From NCBI RefSeq assembly GCF_001612685.1, contig NZ_BDAY01000013.1, forward strand, positions 22,097 to 86,096: 64,000 nucleotides of DNA, written 5' to 3'. Of this stretch, positions 16,995-26,674 are shown piece after piece. The DNA comes from Nocardia altamirensis NBRC 108246. GTDB taxonomy: Bacteria; Actinomycetota; Actinomycetes; Mycobacteriales; Mycobacteriaceae. A program made the position numbers and the translations under genes. The notes below the pieces were generated by a model, which made no database searches, was not told where the DNA came from, and saw nothing but the letters and a program-made list of their open reading frames with translations. Position 1 is the first letter of the stretch. The number at the start of each line of letters is the position of its first letter.

Positions 16995-17795
16995 GTGGAC
17001 AGACGTCGAATGTTGTCGTTGCTCGCGGTCGGTACCGCAGCCGCATTGACGGGATGTGCGGCCGCCGAGGGTGATCCGCTCAACAGCGGGTCGGCGGGAA
17101 GCGGGCCGCTGGCACCCCCTGCGCCGCCTGCTCCGCGACTGTTGCCGCCGCCGCCCGGCGGACCGAAGACACCGATTCCCGCCGCGACCATCACCGCGCT
17201 GCCGGGGCCGGGCACCAGCATGGCCCTGACGGTGGACGACGGGGCAAGCCCGGAGGTGGTCGGCGCCTACATCAAGTTCGCCAGGGACACCGGCGCCCGG
17301 TTCACCTTCTTCGTCACCGCGCACTACGACTCGTGGACGATCCACCGGGACGCGTTGCGGCCCCTCGTCGATTCCGGTCAGATCCAGCTCGCCAACCACA
17401 CCTGGGATCATCCCGACCTGACCAAGCTGTCCGCCGGTGCGGTGTCCGGACAGCTGGAGCGGGCGAAAACGTTCCTGCGCAACAACTTCGGTGTGGACGG
17501 CACCCCGTACTACCGGCCGCCGTTCGGCAGGCACAACGGCACCGTCGACCGGGTGGCTGCCGACCTCGGCTACACGGTGCCGACCATGTGGTACGGCTCG
17601 CTCTCGGACTCCGGTGTGATCACCGAGGAGTACCTGATCGAGTGCGCGCGCAGGTACTTTCACCCGCAGACCATCATCATCGGGCACGCCAACGCGCCCG
17701 CGGTGACGCACTGCTACGGCCAGCTCGTCGACATCATCAAAGAACGCAACCTCTCGATGGTCACGCTCAACGACGTGCTGCTGCCGCCGCGCTGA
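16995..17795 (+). CDS. Polysaccharide deacetylase-like lipoprotein (NodB domain)
   Basis: A 266-residue exported lipoprotein. An RRR-containing signal (MDRRRMLSLLAVGTAAAL) ends in lipobox LTGC, and a Pro-rich linker follows. The NodB domain has motif 1 TVDDG, motif 2 NHTWDHP and motif 3 RPPFGRHN, which supply the metal-binding Asp/His/His and active-site residues. Such enzymes N- or O-deacetylate cell-wall glycans. Motif 1 has Val instead of the common Phe, which should not affect the catalytic Asp. GTG at 16995 is the start. A perfect hairpin follows the gene. Confidence 0.85.
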   Translation: MDRRRMLSLLAVGTAAALTGCAAAEGDPLNSGSAGSGPLAPPAPPAPRLLPPPPGGPKTPIPAATITALPGPGTSMALTVDDGASPEVVGAYIKFARDTGARFTFFVTAHYDSWTIHRDALRPLVDSGQIQLANHTWDHPDLTKLSAGAVSGQLERAKTFLRNNFGVDGTPYYRPPFGRHNGTVDRVAADLGYTVPTMWYGSLSDSGVITEEYLIECARRYFHPQTIIIGHANAPAVTHCYGQLVDIIKERNLSMVTLNDVLLPPR

Positions 17796-17830
17796 CCGGC
17801 CGCACCCCGAACCCGCCGCACCCCTTCCGA

Positions 17831-17861
17831 TTTCCCGCACACGATGTTCGTGTGCGGGAAA
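17831..17861. terminator. Bidirectional terminator between deacetylase gene and leuS
   Basis: Perfect 14-bp arms (17831-17844 TTTCCCGCACACGA and 17848-17861) with a 3-nt loop lie between two convergent genes, with A/T runs at both ends of the stem. Confidence 0.85.
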
Positions 17862-17874
17862 GCAGCGCAGGAGA

Positions 17875-20718
<2,844 letters not shown>

Positions 20719-21070
20719 GGTCCTGCCTTCTTGTCATCGTCGATCCCCGACAAACTTCGTCTATCAGGGTAGAACGTGTGCACCGCAGTACCGAAAATCG
20801 GGCTGTGCCGACTCCGTCGGCGTGTCCGCGCCGCTGCTGTGATCCGGGTTACCTGCCCGTCGGTATGTGACTGCGGCGCAGCGGATTCGCGGCTCTCGCG
20901 GGTTGGCGTTCGCCTTCGGGCGGAGCCGACAATGCATTGGGTTGCTACATTCGCGCCCGGGAGCGGCGCAATGTGGAAAGCGCTCGTCCGGTGTGGTGAC
21001 AGGCCGAGTGCCGAACAGTTGCGGGGGAGTGGCCGACGGTCTGTCGCTACCGATGCGCTAGCCTGCATGG
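20719..21070. other. 352-bp divergent intergenic region, no gene supported
   Basis: Lies between leuS (leftward) and the SdpI-like gene (rightward) and must carry both promoters. I see GC-rich imperfect repeats and no RNA gene, T-box consensus or clear hexamers. Open frames here show no family resemblance. Confidence 0.5.
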
Positions 21071-21478
21071 GTGTTCGTCGTCGCTCTGCTCCTGTTCGTG
21101 CTGGCCCTGGTGGCCGTCACCACCGGTGCGCTCGGGATGATCGGCAGGCTGCCGCGCAACCGCTTCGTCGGAGTGCACACCGAGGCCGCGCTGTCCGATG
21201 CCGAGACCTTCCGCGTCGCGAATCGGATCGCCGCCCCCACCTCACTTGCTGCCGGGGCCCTGCTCTTCGCCGGTGGCCTCGTCGCACTCGCCGCGAGTGG
21301 CCTCGTCTCGATCCTCGTCGCCGCCGGCGCGGGCATCATCGCCCTGTTCACCCTCGGCGCCGGAGCCAACGCCGCAGCCTCGACCGCCGAAGCCCTCGCG
21401 CCGCCCGCCGAAGTCGGTGGCTGCGGCAGTGCCTGTGGCGCCTGCTCGTTGCGCGACGCCTGCCAGCCCGCCAGCTGA
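21071..21478 (+). CDS. SdpI-family membrane protein with a cysteine-rich tail
   Basis: A 135-residue protein with three predicted membrane segments (about residues 1-22, 55-75 and 77-95). Between the first two is the SdpI-family loop GRLPRNRFVGVHTEAALSDAETF. SdpI proteins are immunity and signalling proteins for the SdpC toxin in Bacillus; actinobacterial relatives are mostly uncharacterised. The last 25 residues carry four cysteines (GGCGSACGACSLRDACQ), which the Bacillus family lacks. GTG at 21071 is the start. It lies 134 bp upstream of the TIGR04222/MNIO operon, which has its own promoter. Confidence 0.7.
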   Translation: MFVVALLLFVLALVAVTTGALGMIGRLPRNRFVGVHTEAALSDAETFRVANRIAAPTSLAAGALLFAGGLVALAASGLVSILVAAGAGIIALFTLGAGANAAASTAEALAPPAEVGGCGSACGACSLRDACQPAS

Positions 21479-21548
21479 TCTCACCGCACAGTCACCCGAG
21501 CCGATTCGGCTTATCAATGAACAGATCGGTATCCGTCTTCGAATCCTG

Positions 21549-21577
21549 TTGGCAGCGGTAGGGGGTGGTCCCATACT
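21549..21577 (+). promoter_or_regulatory. Predicted promoter of the TIGR04222/MNIO operon
   Basis: TTGGCA (21549-21554), a 17-bp spacer and CATACT (21572-21577) resemble a housekeeping-sigma promoter. The predicted start is about 29 nt before the ATG at 21613. Confidence 0.45.
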
Positions 21578-21612
21578 GAGGGCGGCAGTACTGGCTCTAT
21601 TCCGGGGTGGAT

Positions 21613-22530
21613 ATGGGTGTGATCGACCGGAGCTTCGCGGCGAGCTCCGAATTTCTTGTTTCGGCGGGCGATACCTGGGGGATATCAGGACCCGAATTCC
21701 TACGGCTCTACGTGCTGTTCGTGGTGCTGGCGGTGCTACTCGGTATTTGGCTTCGGCTACGGGTGACCCGCGGCGCCATCGATAACCAAGGAATCGCCCA
21801 ACCCGGTAGCGAGTTGTCGGCGCCCGAAGTGGCGATGCTGTTCGACGACAAGCGCGCGGTGCTGACCGCGCTGGCGCAGCTGCGCAGCCGAGATCTCATC
21901 GACTCGGCCGCAGTGCCGCGGCGGCCGATGGAGCAGACGGACCGGCAGGGACTGGACCCGTTCACGCTGTCGGTGTACGAGCGGATCACCTCGGGAGTCA
22001 AACCGACGGTTGCCTCGCTGACCGCAGGATCGTCGGCGGACGTCCGGCAGCTGCGCGACTCGATGATCAAGCGTGGGTACTTTCCCGACGCGGACTTCCG
22101 GCGCAAGCTGTGGGATGCCGGGCTGCCGGTGCTGATCGTCGGTGGCGTCGGCGTTGTGCGTTTCATCGCCGGGACCTTGAACGACAATCCCGTCGCCTTC
22201 CTCGGCCTCGCGCTGCTGGTGCAGGCCCTCTGCTATTGGTTCCTGACGGGCAAGCCGCGGCTGACCCCGCTCGGCCGGTTGGCCAGGACGAACGCGATGC
22301 GCAACAACGGGCACCTGCGGCCGTCGAATTCGCCCGCCTACGCCACGTATGGCGTCAACAGTGCCGCGCTGGCCGCCGCGATCTTCGGCGGTGCCGCGCT
22401 GATCTCCCTCGATCCAGGCTTCGCGCAAGCCGTTGAGCCGCCGAGCTCGTCGAGCGGCAGCGACGGCGGTGGTGGTGGCAGCGACGGTGGCGGTGGTGGC
22501 GGCTGCGGTGGGGGTGGCTGTGGCGGCTGA
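21613..22530 (+). CDS. TIGR04222-type membrane protein with a Gly/Cys C-terminal tail
   Basis: A 305-residue protein. Membrane segment 1 is near residues 29-47. A soluble region follows (ELSAPEVAMLFDDKRAVLTALAQLRSRDLID, with LDPFTLSVYERI), then a hydrophobic pair near 165-205 and a third hydrophobic stretch near 250. The end is low complexity: Ser/Asp/Gly repeats closing with GGGGGGCGGGGCGG. This layout matches the TIGR04222 family as I know it. Two cysteines in a glycine tract are what would be expected of a modifiable tail, and the next gene, 12 nt on, encodes an MNIO enzyme. I infer that the tail is its substrate. ATG at 21613 follows a GGGGTGG site. Confidence 0.75.
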   Translation: MGVIDRSFAASSEFLVSAGDTWGISGPEFLRLYVLFVVLAVLLGIWLRLRVTRGAIDNQGIAQPGSELSAPEVAMLFDDKRAVLTALAQLRSRDLIDSAAVPRRPMEQTDRQGLDPFTLSVYERITSGVKPTVASLTAGSSADVRQLRDSMIKRGYFPDADFRRKLWDAGLPVLIVGGVGVVRFIAGTLNDNPVAFLGLALLVQALCYWFLTGKPRLTPLGRLARTNAMRNNGHLRPSNSPAYATYGVNSAALAAAIFGGAALISLDPGFAQAVEPPSSSSGSDGGGGGSDGGGGGGCGGGGCGG

Positions 22531-22542
22531 CGGCATGCGGCC

Positions 22543-23415
22543 GTGAAGGCACCGCTCCGGGACGGTGCGCTCGGCATCGGCTGGCGGCCGGAGATCTGCG
22601 GGGTGATCGCGGAACTGGACGGGCTCGGATTCGCGGAGGTCATCGCGGAATCGCTGCCTATGCACCGGGCCGGTCGGCGCGCGCCGGAGATCGCGATCCC
22701 CGCTGAGCTGACGGCGTTGCTCGACCGCGGGGTTGCCGTTGTGCCGCACGGCATTTCGTTGTCCCTCGGCGGTGCGGACCCGGTGGACGAGCACCGGATC
22801 GAGCATCTCGCCGCCTGCGCCCGTGCACTCGGCGCACCCTTGGTGAGCGAGCACGTCGCGTTCGTCCGCGCCGGCGGACTCGAAGCCGGACACTTGCTGC
22901 CGGTGCCGCGTTCGAAGGCGGCACTGGAGGTGTTGGTGCGCAACATCTCCCGCACTCAGGCGGCCCTCGACGTGCCGCTCGCCGTCGAGAACATCGCGGC
23001 GCTGTTCGACTGGCCCGACGACGAATACACCGAGGCCGAGTTCCTCACCGAACTGATCGACCGCACCGGTGTATACCTTCTGCTCGACATCGCCAACGTC
23101 TATGCGAACGCTCGCAACCGCCACCGCGATCCCCTCGCCGAACTGCTGCGGCTGCCCGCCGAGCGGATCGCCTACTGTCACGTCGCGGGCGGCCACGAGG
23201 CCGACGGACGCTACCACGACACCCACACCCATCCTGTTCCCGCCGAAGTGCTCACTCTCGTAGGCGAATTCACCGCCACCCACCCGGTGCCGTTGATGCT
23301 GGAGCGAGACGGCAACTATCCACCCGCCGCCGAGCTGCTCGACGAACTCGACGCCATCGCCGCGGCGGCGGACCGCACGTCGCTCACCGGCCGAGCCCGA
23401 TCGGCACACCCGTGA
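22543..23415 (+). CDS. DUF692 family multinuclear non-haem iron oxidase (MNIO)
   Basis: A 290-residue TIM-barrel protein of the DUF692 family, which includes MbnB, BufB and TglH: iron enzymes that oxidatively remodel peptide cysteines, Asp or Asn. Conserved metal-ligand motifs are visible: PHGISLSLGG (His69), SEHVAF (His104), AVENIAAL (Glu149), LLLDIANVYAN (Asp182), YCHVAGGH (His213), HDTHTHPVP (Asp226, His228) and MLERDGNYP (Glu254). All usual ligands appear intact. GTG at 22543 is 12 nt after the TIGR04222 gene, and its stop overlaps the next start as GTGA. Function by inference: modification of the Gly/Cys tail of the upstream protein. Confidence 0.88.
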   Translation: MKAPLRDGALGIGWRPEICGVIAELDGLGFAEVIAESLPMHRAGRRAPEIAIPAELTALLDRGVAVVPHGISLSLGGADPVDEHRIEHLAACARALGAPLVSEHVAFVRAGGLEAGHLLPVPRSKAALEVLVRNISRTQAALDVPLAVENIAALFDWPDDEYTEAEFLTELIDRTGVYLLLDIANVYANARNRHRDPLAELLRLPAERIAYCHVAGGHEADGRYHDTHTHPVPAEVLTLVGEFTATHPVPLMLERDGNYPPAAELLDELDAIAAAADRTSLTGRARSAHP

Positions 23416-23765
23416 TCTCGCCACCGGACCGAGCGGCCGAGACGCTCGCCGAACGCCAGGCAGAGCTGGTCCGCGCGTTGGTATCCGGCGGTCCGACCCC
23501 TTCCGGTTTCGATACCGAAGCCGTCGCCGCCGCTGCGCGCGCTCTGCTGCACAAGCGCGCACGCGACGTGGCGCGCCGCTATCCCCAACTGGCGCATGCC
23601 TGCGGCGACGACTTCACCCCTCGCTTCACCACCTGGGCCGCCACCGTGCCGAAGACCTCCACCGCAACGGACGCAACAGCTTTCGCCGACCATGCAGGCT
23701 TGTCGACTACCCTCCTCGGCAGCCGACGCAGGCCCCTCCGCCGTTGGCTACGGCAGGCGACCTGA
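23412..23765 (+). CDS. Short DUF2063-like partner protein of the MNIO enzyme
   Basis: A 117-residue protein. The pattern of its first 80 residues (LAERQAELVRALVSGG, PSGFDTEAVAAAARALLHKRARDVARRYPQLAHACGDDFTPRF) resembles the N-terminal helical domain of DUF2063, the usual partner of DUF692 enzymes (BufC/MbnC role: substrate recruitment). The C-terminal domain of standard partners is absent; instead there is a basic end (RRRPLRRWLRQ). It is translationally coupled to the MNIO gene (GTGA overlap). The family match is by eye and moderate. Confidence 0.6.
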   Translation: MISPPDRAAETLAERQAELVRALVSGGPTPSGFDTEAVAAAARALLHKRARDVARRYPQLAHACGDDFTPRFTTWAATVPKTSTATDATAFADHAGLSTTLLGSRRRPLRRWLRQAT

Positions 23766-23996
23766 GGTGGTTTGTGCTGCCAGGTCGAGGGATTCGCCTG
23801 GCGCCAGGACGGTGACGTGCGTGTCGAGGTCGGCTGCGGCTGCCTGGAACTTGGCCAGCGCGTCGTCGACTTCGACGTAGAACGGTGGTCGCGCGAGGCC
23901 GAAGTGGATCGGCACGAGGGTGCGGGCATCGAGGATGTGGCCTGCCATGGCCGCCTGCTCGGGGGTCAGATGTCGCGGTATACATCCTTCCGCCAT
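23748..23996 (-). pseudogene. Remnant of an MBL-fold metallo-hydrolase (C-terminal piece)
   Basis: An open frame of 82 residues whose part from HLTPEQAAMAGHILDART through LVPIHFGL to GESLDL looks like the C-terminus of an UlaG/MBL-fold hydrolase, including the late VPIHFG histidine motif. The N-terminal metal-binding HxHxDH region is absent. The homologous part begins almost exactly where the RelE stop lies, so the front of the gene was probably lost when the toxin-antitoxin module became joined here. The frame overlaps the RelE gene by 31 bp and the MNIO partner gene by 18 bp. Confidence 0.55.
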
Positions 23997-24232
23997 CCGA
24001 CTTTCACGACCAGGATCACCAGGACATCATCCTGTACTTGGTAGACGACCCGGAACCGGCCGACCCGCAGCCGGTAGGCGTCCACGCCAACCAGCTTTCG
24101 GATGGCCAGCCCCTCTGCATACGGATCGTCGCCGAGGGTCGTGAGCGCTGTGAGGATGCGCATGGCGTCCCGCTGCTCGAGGTCGCGAAGTTCTCGCCGG
24201 GCCGATTCGTGGAACCGGAACGCGTACTTCAC
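23966..24232 (-). CDS. RelE/ParE-family toxin
   Basis: An 88-residue basic protein, FRFHESARRELRDLEQRDAM through LGDDPYAEGLAIRKLVGVDAYRLRVGRFRVVYQVQDD to VVKVGWRKDVYRD. This is the classical RelE pattern with the GxYRLRVGRFRVVY core and a terminal region of basic and Tyr residues. RelE toxins cleave ribosome-bound mRNA. The GTG start at 24232 overlaps the antitoxin stop as GTGA, typical for the pair. The toxin looks complete. Confidence 0.88.
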   Translation of the reverse strand: MKYAFRFHESARRELRDLEQRDAMRILTALTTLGDDPYAEGLAIRKLVGVDAYRLRVGRFRVVYQVQDDVLVILVVKVGWRKDVYRDI

Positions 24233-24483
24233 TTACGCGCCTCGAAGATGTCGGCGAGCACTTCGGCCATGCTCACGGTCGCGGTGCCGTCGCCGAGTCG
24301 GATGGCTGCCTCGCGTGCCAGCATTTCGTCTTCGGCATCGTCCACCGCTTCAACGACGGACAGCGATACGAGTGCGGCGGCGGGTGTGCCGTCACGGAGA
24401 ATGATCACTTGCTCGCCAGCCTCGGCGGCGTCGATGTACTTCGCCAGGTTGGTGCGTAGCTCGCGGGTGCTGATCTCACTCAT
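24229..24483 (-). CDS. Phd/YefM-family antitoxin of the RelE module
   Basis: An 84-residue antitoxin, MSEISTRELRTNLAKYIDAA then GEQVIILRDGTPAAALVSLSVVEAVD, with an acidic C-terminal arm that should wrap the RelE toxin. The N-terminal half is the DNA-binding Phd/YefM fold. The ATG at 24483 was preferred over a longer frame because the promoter and operator lie immediately upstream of it (24490-24518). The antitoxin probably represses its own promoter together with the toxin. Confidence 0.88.
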   Translation of the reverse strand: MSEISTRELRTNLAKYIDAAEAGEQVIILRDGTPAAALVSLSVVEAVDDAEDEMLAREAAIRLGDGTATVSMAEVLADIFEARK

Positions 24484-24489
24484 GCCTTG

Positions 24490-24518
24490 AGTGTACACGG
24501 TAACGTGTACACGTGAAA
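24490..24518 (-). promoter_or_regulatory. Leaderless promoter with embedded operator for the RelE module
   Basis: Read on the minus strand, TTTCAC (24513-24518), 17 bp and TACACT (24490-24495) form a promoter whose start would fall at or next to the ATG at 24483. The dyad TGTACACG-GTAA-CGTGTACA (24492-24511, perfect 8-bp arms) fills the spacer, so antitoxin binding would block RNA polymerase. Confidence 0.65.
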
Positions 24519-24647
24519 GTTGCGTCCTTTTGCGGCGACGATGTTCGCATTTGTCTGATGCCAGCACTATGCGTACCAGCTTGAAGGTGTGAGCAAGTAC
24601 GTACTCTTCGACCCGGGGTCGGGACGAGCTTGGCGTTAGCCTGAGCT

Positions 24648-25643
24648 GTGCGATTCCTCAGCAAGTTCTATATAGACGGATTTATCCTGGCGATCCTCGC
24701 CTCCGTCGCGCTGGCCAGTGTTTTTCCCGCTCGGGGCACGGCTGCCGACGTCGTCGACGTGCTGACGAAGATTGCCATCGCATTGCTCTTCCTGCTGTAC
24801 GGCACCCGTCTCTCGCCGAAGGAGGCCTGGGCGGGCCTGACGCACTGGCGGCTGCACACCGTCGTGCTGGCATGCACATTTCTGCTGTTCCCGTTGCTCG
24901 GGCTGGCCGCGCGGTTCCTGGTGCCGAGCGTGCTGACCGACGACCTCTACACCGGCCTGCTGTTCCTGTGCCTGGTGCCGTCCACCGTGCAGTCCTCCAT
25001 CGCCTTCACCTCGATCGCGAAAGGCAATGTGCCAGGCGCGATCGTGAGCGCGACCGCCTCGAACCTGCTCGGCGTCTTCGTCACGCCGCTGCTGGTCATC
25101 CTGTTGATGAACACGACAGGCCACGCCAGCGTCGACTTCTCCTCGGTCGGCGACATCGTGTTGCAGCTGCTGGTGCCCTTCGCGATCGGCCAGCTGATCC
25201 GGCCGAAGGTGATCGGCGTGCTGCGCAGGTACGCCGAGCCGACGAAGCTGGTCGACCGCGGTTCGATCCTGCTCGTCGTCTACAGCGCGTTCAGCGCAGG
25301 CATGGTGGAGGGCATCTGGCACATGCTGTCCCCGTGGCGGATTGTCGCGCTCGCCGCCGTGTGCTGTGTGCTGCTCGCCGTCATCATCGGCGTGACCATG
25401 CTGGTCGGCCGGTTCGCAGGCTTCTCCCGCGAAGACCGGATCGTGATCGTCTTCTGCGGCTCGAAGAAGAGCCTGGCCACCGGCCTCCCCATGGCGACAG
25501 TCCTTTTCGCCAGCCAGCCGATCGGCCTCATCGTCCTTCCGCTGATGATGTTCCACCAGATCCAGCTGATCACCTGCGCCGCCCTTGCCCAGCGCTGGGC
25601 GAAAACCGCGGAGCCCGAACCGGAACCGGAACCGGTCGACTAG
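24648..25643 (+). CDS. Bile acid:sodium symporter (BASS/SLC10-like) family transporter
   Basis: A 331-residue integral membrane protein with about ten hydrophobic segments. Family-typical pieces are LLFLLYGTRLSPKEAWAGL, LVPSTVQSSIAFTSIAKGN and IVFCGSKKSLATGLPMA, the last two being the unwound crossover motifs that bind sodium and substrate. It fits the SLC10A7/YfeH branch, whose substrates are not bile acids and are mostly unknown. The GTG at 24648 begins it. Its stop TAG overlaps the stop of the convergent aminotransferase gene on the other strand. Confidence 0.88.
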   Translation: MRFLSKFYIDGFILAILASVALASVFPARGTAADVVDVLTKIAIALLFLLYGTRLSPKEAWAGLTHWRLHTVVLACTFLLFPLLGLAARFLVPSVLTDDLYTGLLFLCLVPSTVQSSIAFTSIAKGNVPGAIVSATASNLLGVFVTPLLVILLMNTTGHASVDFSSVGDIVLQLLVPFAIGQLIRPKVIGVLRRYAEPTKLVDRGSILLVVYSAFSAGMVEGIWHMLSPWRIVALAAVCCVLLAVIIGVTMLVGRFAGFSREDRIVIVFCGSKKSLATGLPMATVLFASQPIGLIVLPLMMFHQIQLITCAALAQRWAKTAEPEPEPEPVD

Positions 25644-26674
25644 CGCAGCGACGTCAAGGCCTGCAGCACCGCGCGGTCGGCATCGGGGTCACCGACCGAG
25701 ATGCGGGCGCTCCCATCGGGATACGCCTTCGCCGCGATGCCCGCGCGACGTAGCGCTGTCGCTACACCGGGACCAGGCAGGAAGAGGAAATTCGCCTGGC
25801 TCGGTGGTGCCGTGATGCCGCAACGCCGCAACGCGGCGCGCAACGCCTCCCGCTCGGTGGTGATGTGCATGATGCGCGCGGCGAGTTCGGGTTCGGCGGC
25901 GTAGGACGCGGCAACCGCGGCCGACGCCGCCGAACTCACCCCGAACGGCAATTGCAGCCTGCGCACCCTGGTGATGACCTCGCGCCTGCCGAAGGCGTAG
26001 CCGATGCGCAGCCCGGCCAGTCCGTACGCCTTCGAGAAGGTGCGCAGCACAAGCAGATTCGGGTGCCGGTTCAGCAGCGCGAAGATGTCCAACTGGTCGG
26101 CGGCGCCGACGAACTCGACGTACGCCTCGTCCAGGATCACCGGCACCCTGGCGGGCACCTCGCACAGGAACGCCTTCAGCGCGCTCGCGGGCAGCACCGT
26201 TCCGGTCGGATTGTGCGGACGGCACACCACCACCAACCCGGTGCGCTTGTCGATGGCCATGGCCATCGACACCAGATCCTGGTTGCCGATCGCGTCGAGC
26301 GGCACCGGAACCACCTCGAGCCCGGCCATCTCGGCCATGATCGGGTAGCCGTCGAAGGTCGGCGACGCACAGACCAGACCTGCCCCCGGTGTGGTCAGCG
26401 ACTGCATGATCTGCATCGCCACCCCGGTCGCGCCGGACCCGACCACCACCTGCTCCTGCTGCACGCCGAGATGCTGGGCGATCAGCGTCGGCAGCCGGGT
26501 CGGCAGGAACTCGGGATACCGATTCGCCTGCGCCAGTGTGGTGTTCACGGCACGGAGTACAGAAGGCAATGGCGGGAATGGGTTTTCGCTCAGGGTTAGG
26601 TCGAACCGATGCCGTGTCGACGAGACGCCGCGCTGGCGCGACGGCGTTGTCTCGTCGATCAGGGAGGTGCTCAC
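25640..26674 (-). CDS. PLP-dependent aminotransferase, HisC-like (last gene of biosynthetic operon)
   Basis: A 344-residue fold-type I aminotransferase resembling histidinol-phosphate/aromatic aminotransferases. It has LSENPFPP at the N-terminus, GSGATGVAMQIM phosphate loop, CRPHNPTGT, VILDEAYVEF with the PLP-ring Asp, and the Schiff-base lysine in TFSKAYGLAGLRIGY. It is the fourth gene of a coupled operon (ThDP enzyme, SRPBCC, KAS III-like, aminotransferase), with its start overlapping the KAS stop as ATGA. It therefore probably aminates the pathway ketone rather than serving histidine synthesis. Substrate unknown. Confidence 0.85.
   Translation of the reverse strand: MSTSLIDETTPSRQRGVSSTRHRFDLTLSENPFPPLPSVLRAVNTTLAQANRYPEFLPTRLPTLIAQHLGVQQEQVVVGSGATGVAMQIMQSLTTPGAGLVCASPTFDGYPIMAEMAGLEVVPVPLDAIGNQDLVSMAMAIDKRTGLVVVCRPHNPTGTVLPASALKAFLCEVPARVPVILDEAYVEFVGAADQLDIFALLNRHPNLLVLRTFSKAYGLAGLRIGYAFGRREVITRVRRLQLPFGVSSAASAAVAASYAAEPELAARIMHITTEREALRAALRRCGITAPPSQANFLFLPGPGVATALRRAGIAAKAYPDGSARISVGDPDADRAVLQALTSLR

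Noticed and set aside
20719..21070. Possible T-box or other riboswitch in front of leuS
   Set aside because: No specifier loop, T-box consensus or antiterminator could be found on the minus strand.
20776..21561. 261-codon plus-strand frame over the leuS/SdpI gap
   Set aside because: It overlaps the SdpI-like gene in another frame, and its Arg-rich translation looks like a GC shadow.
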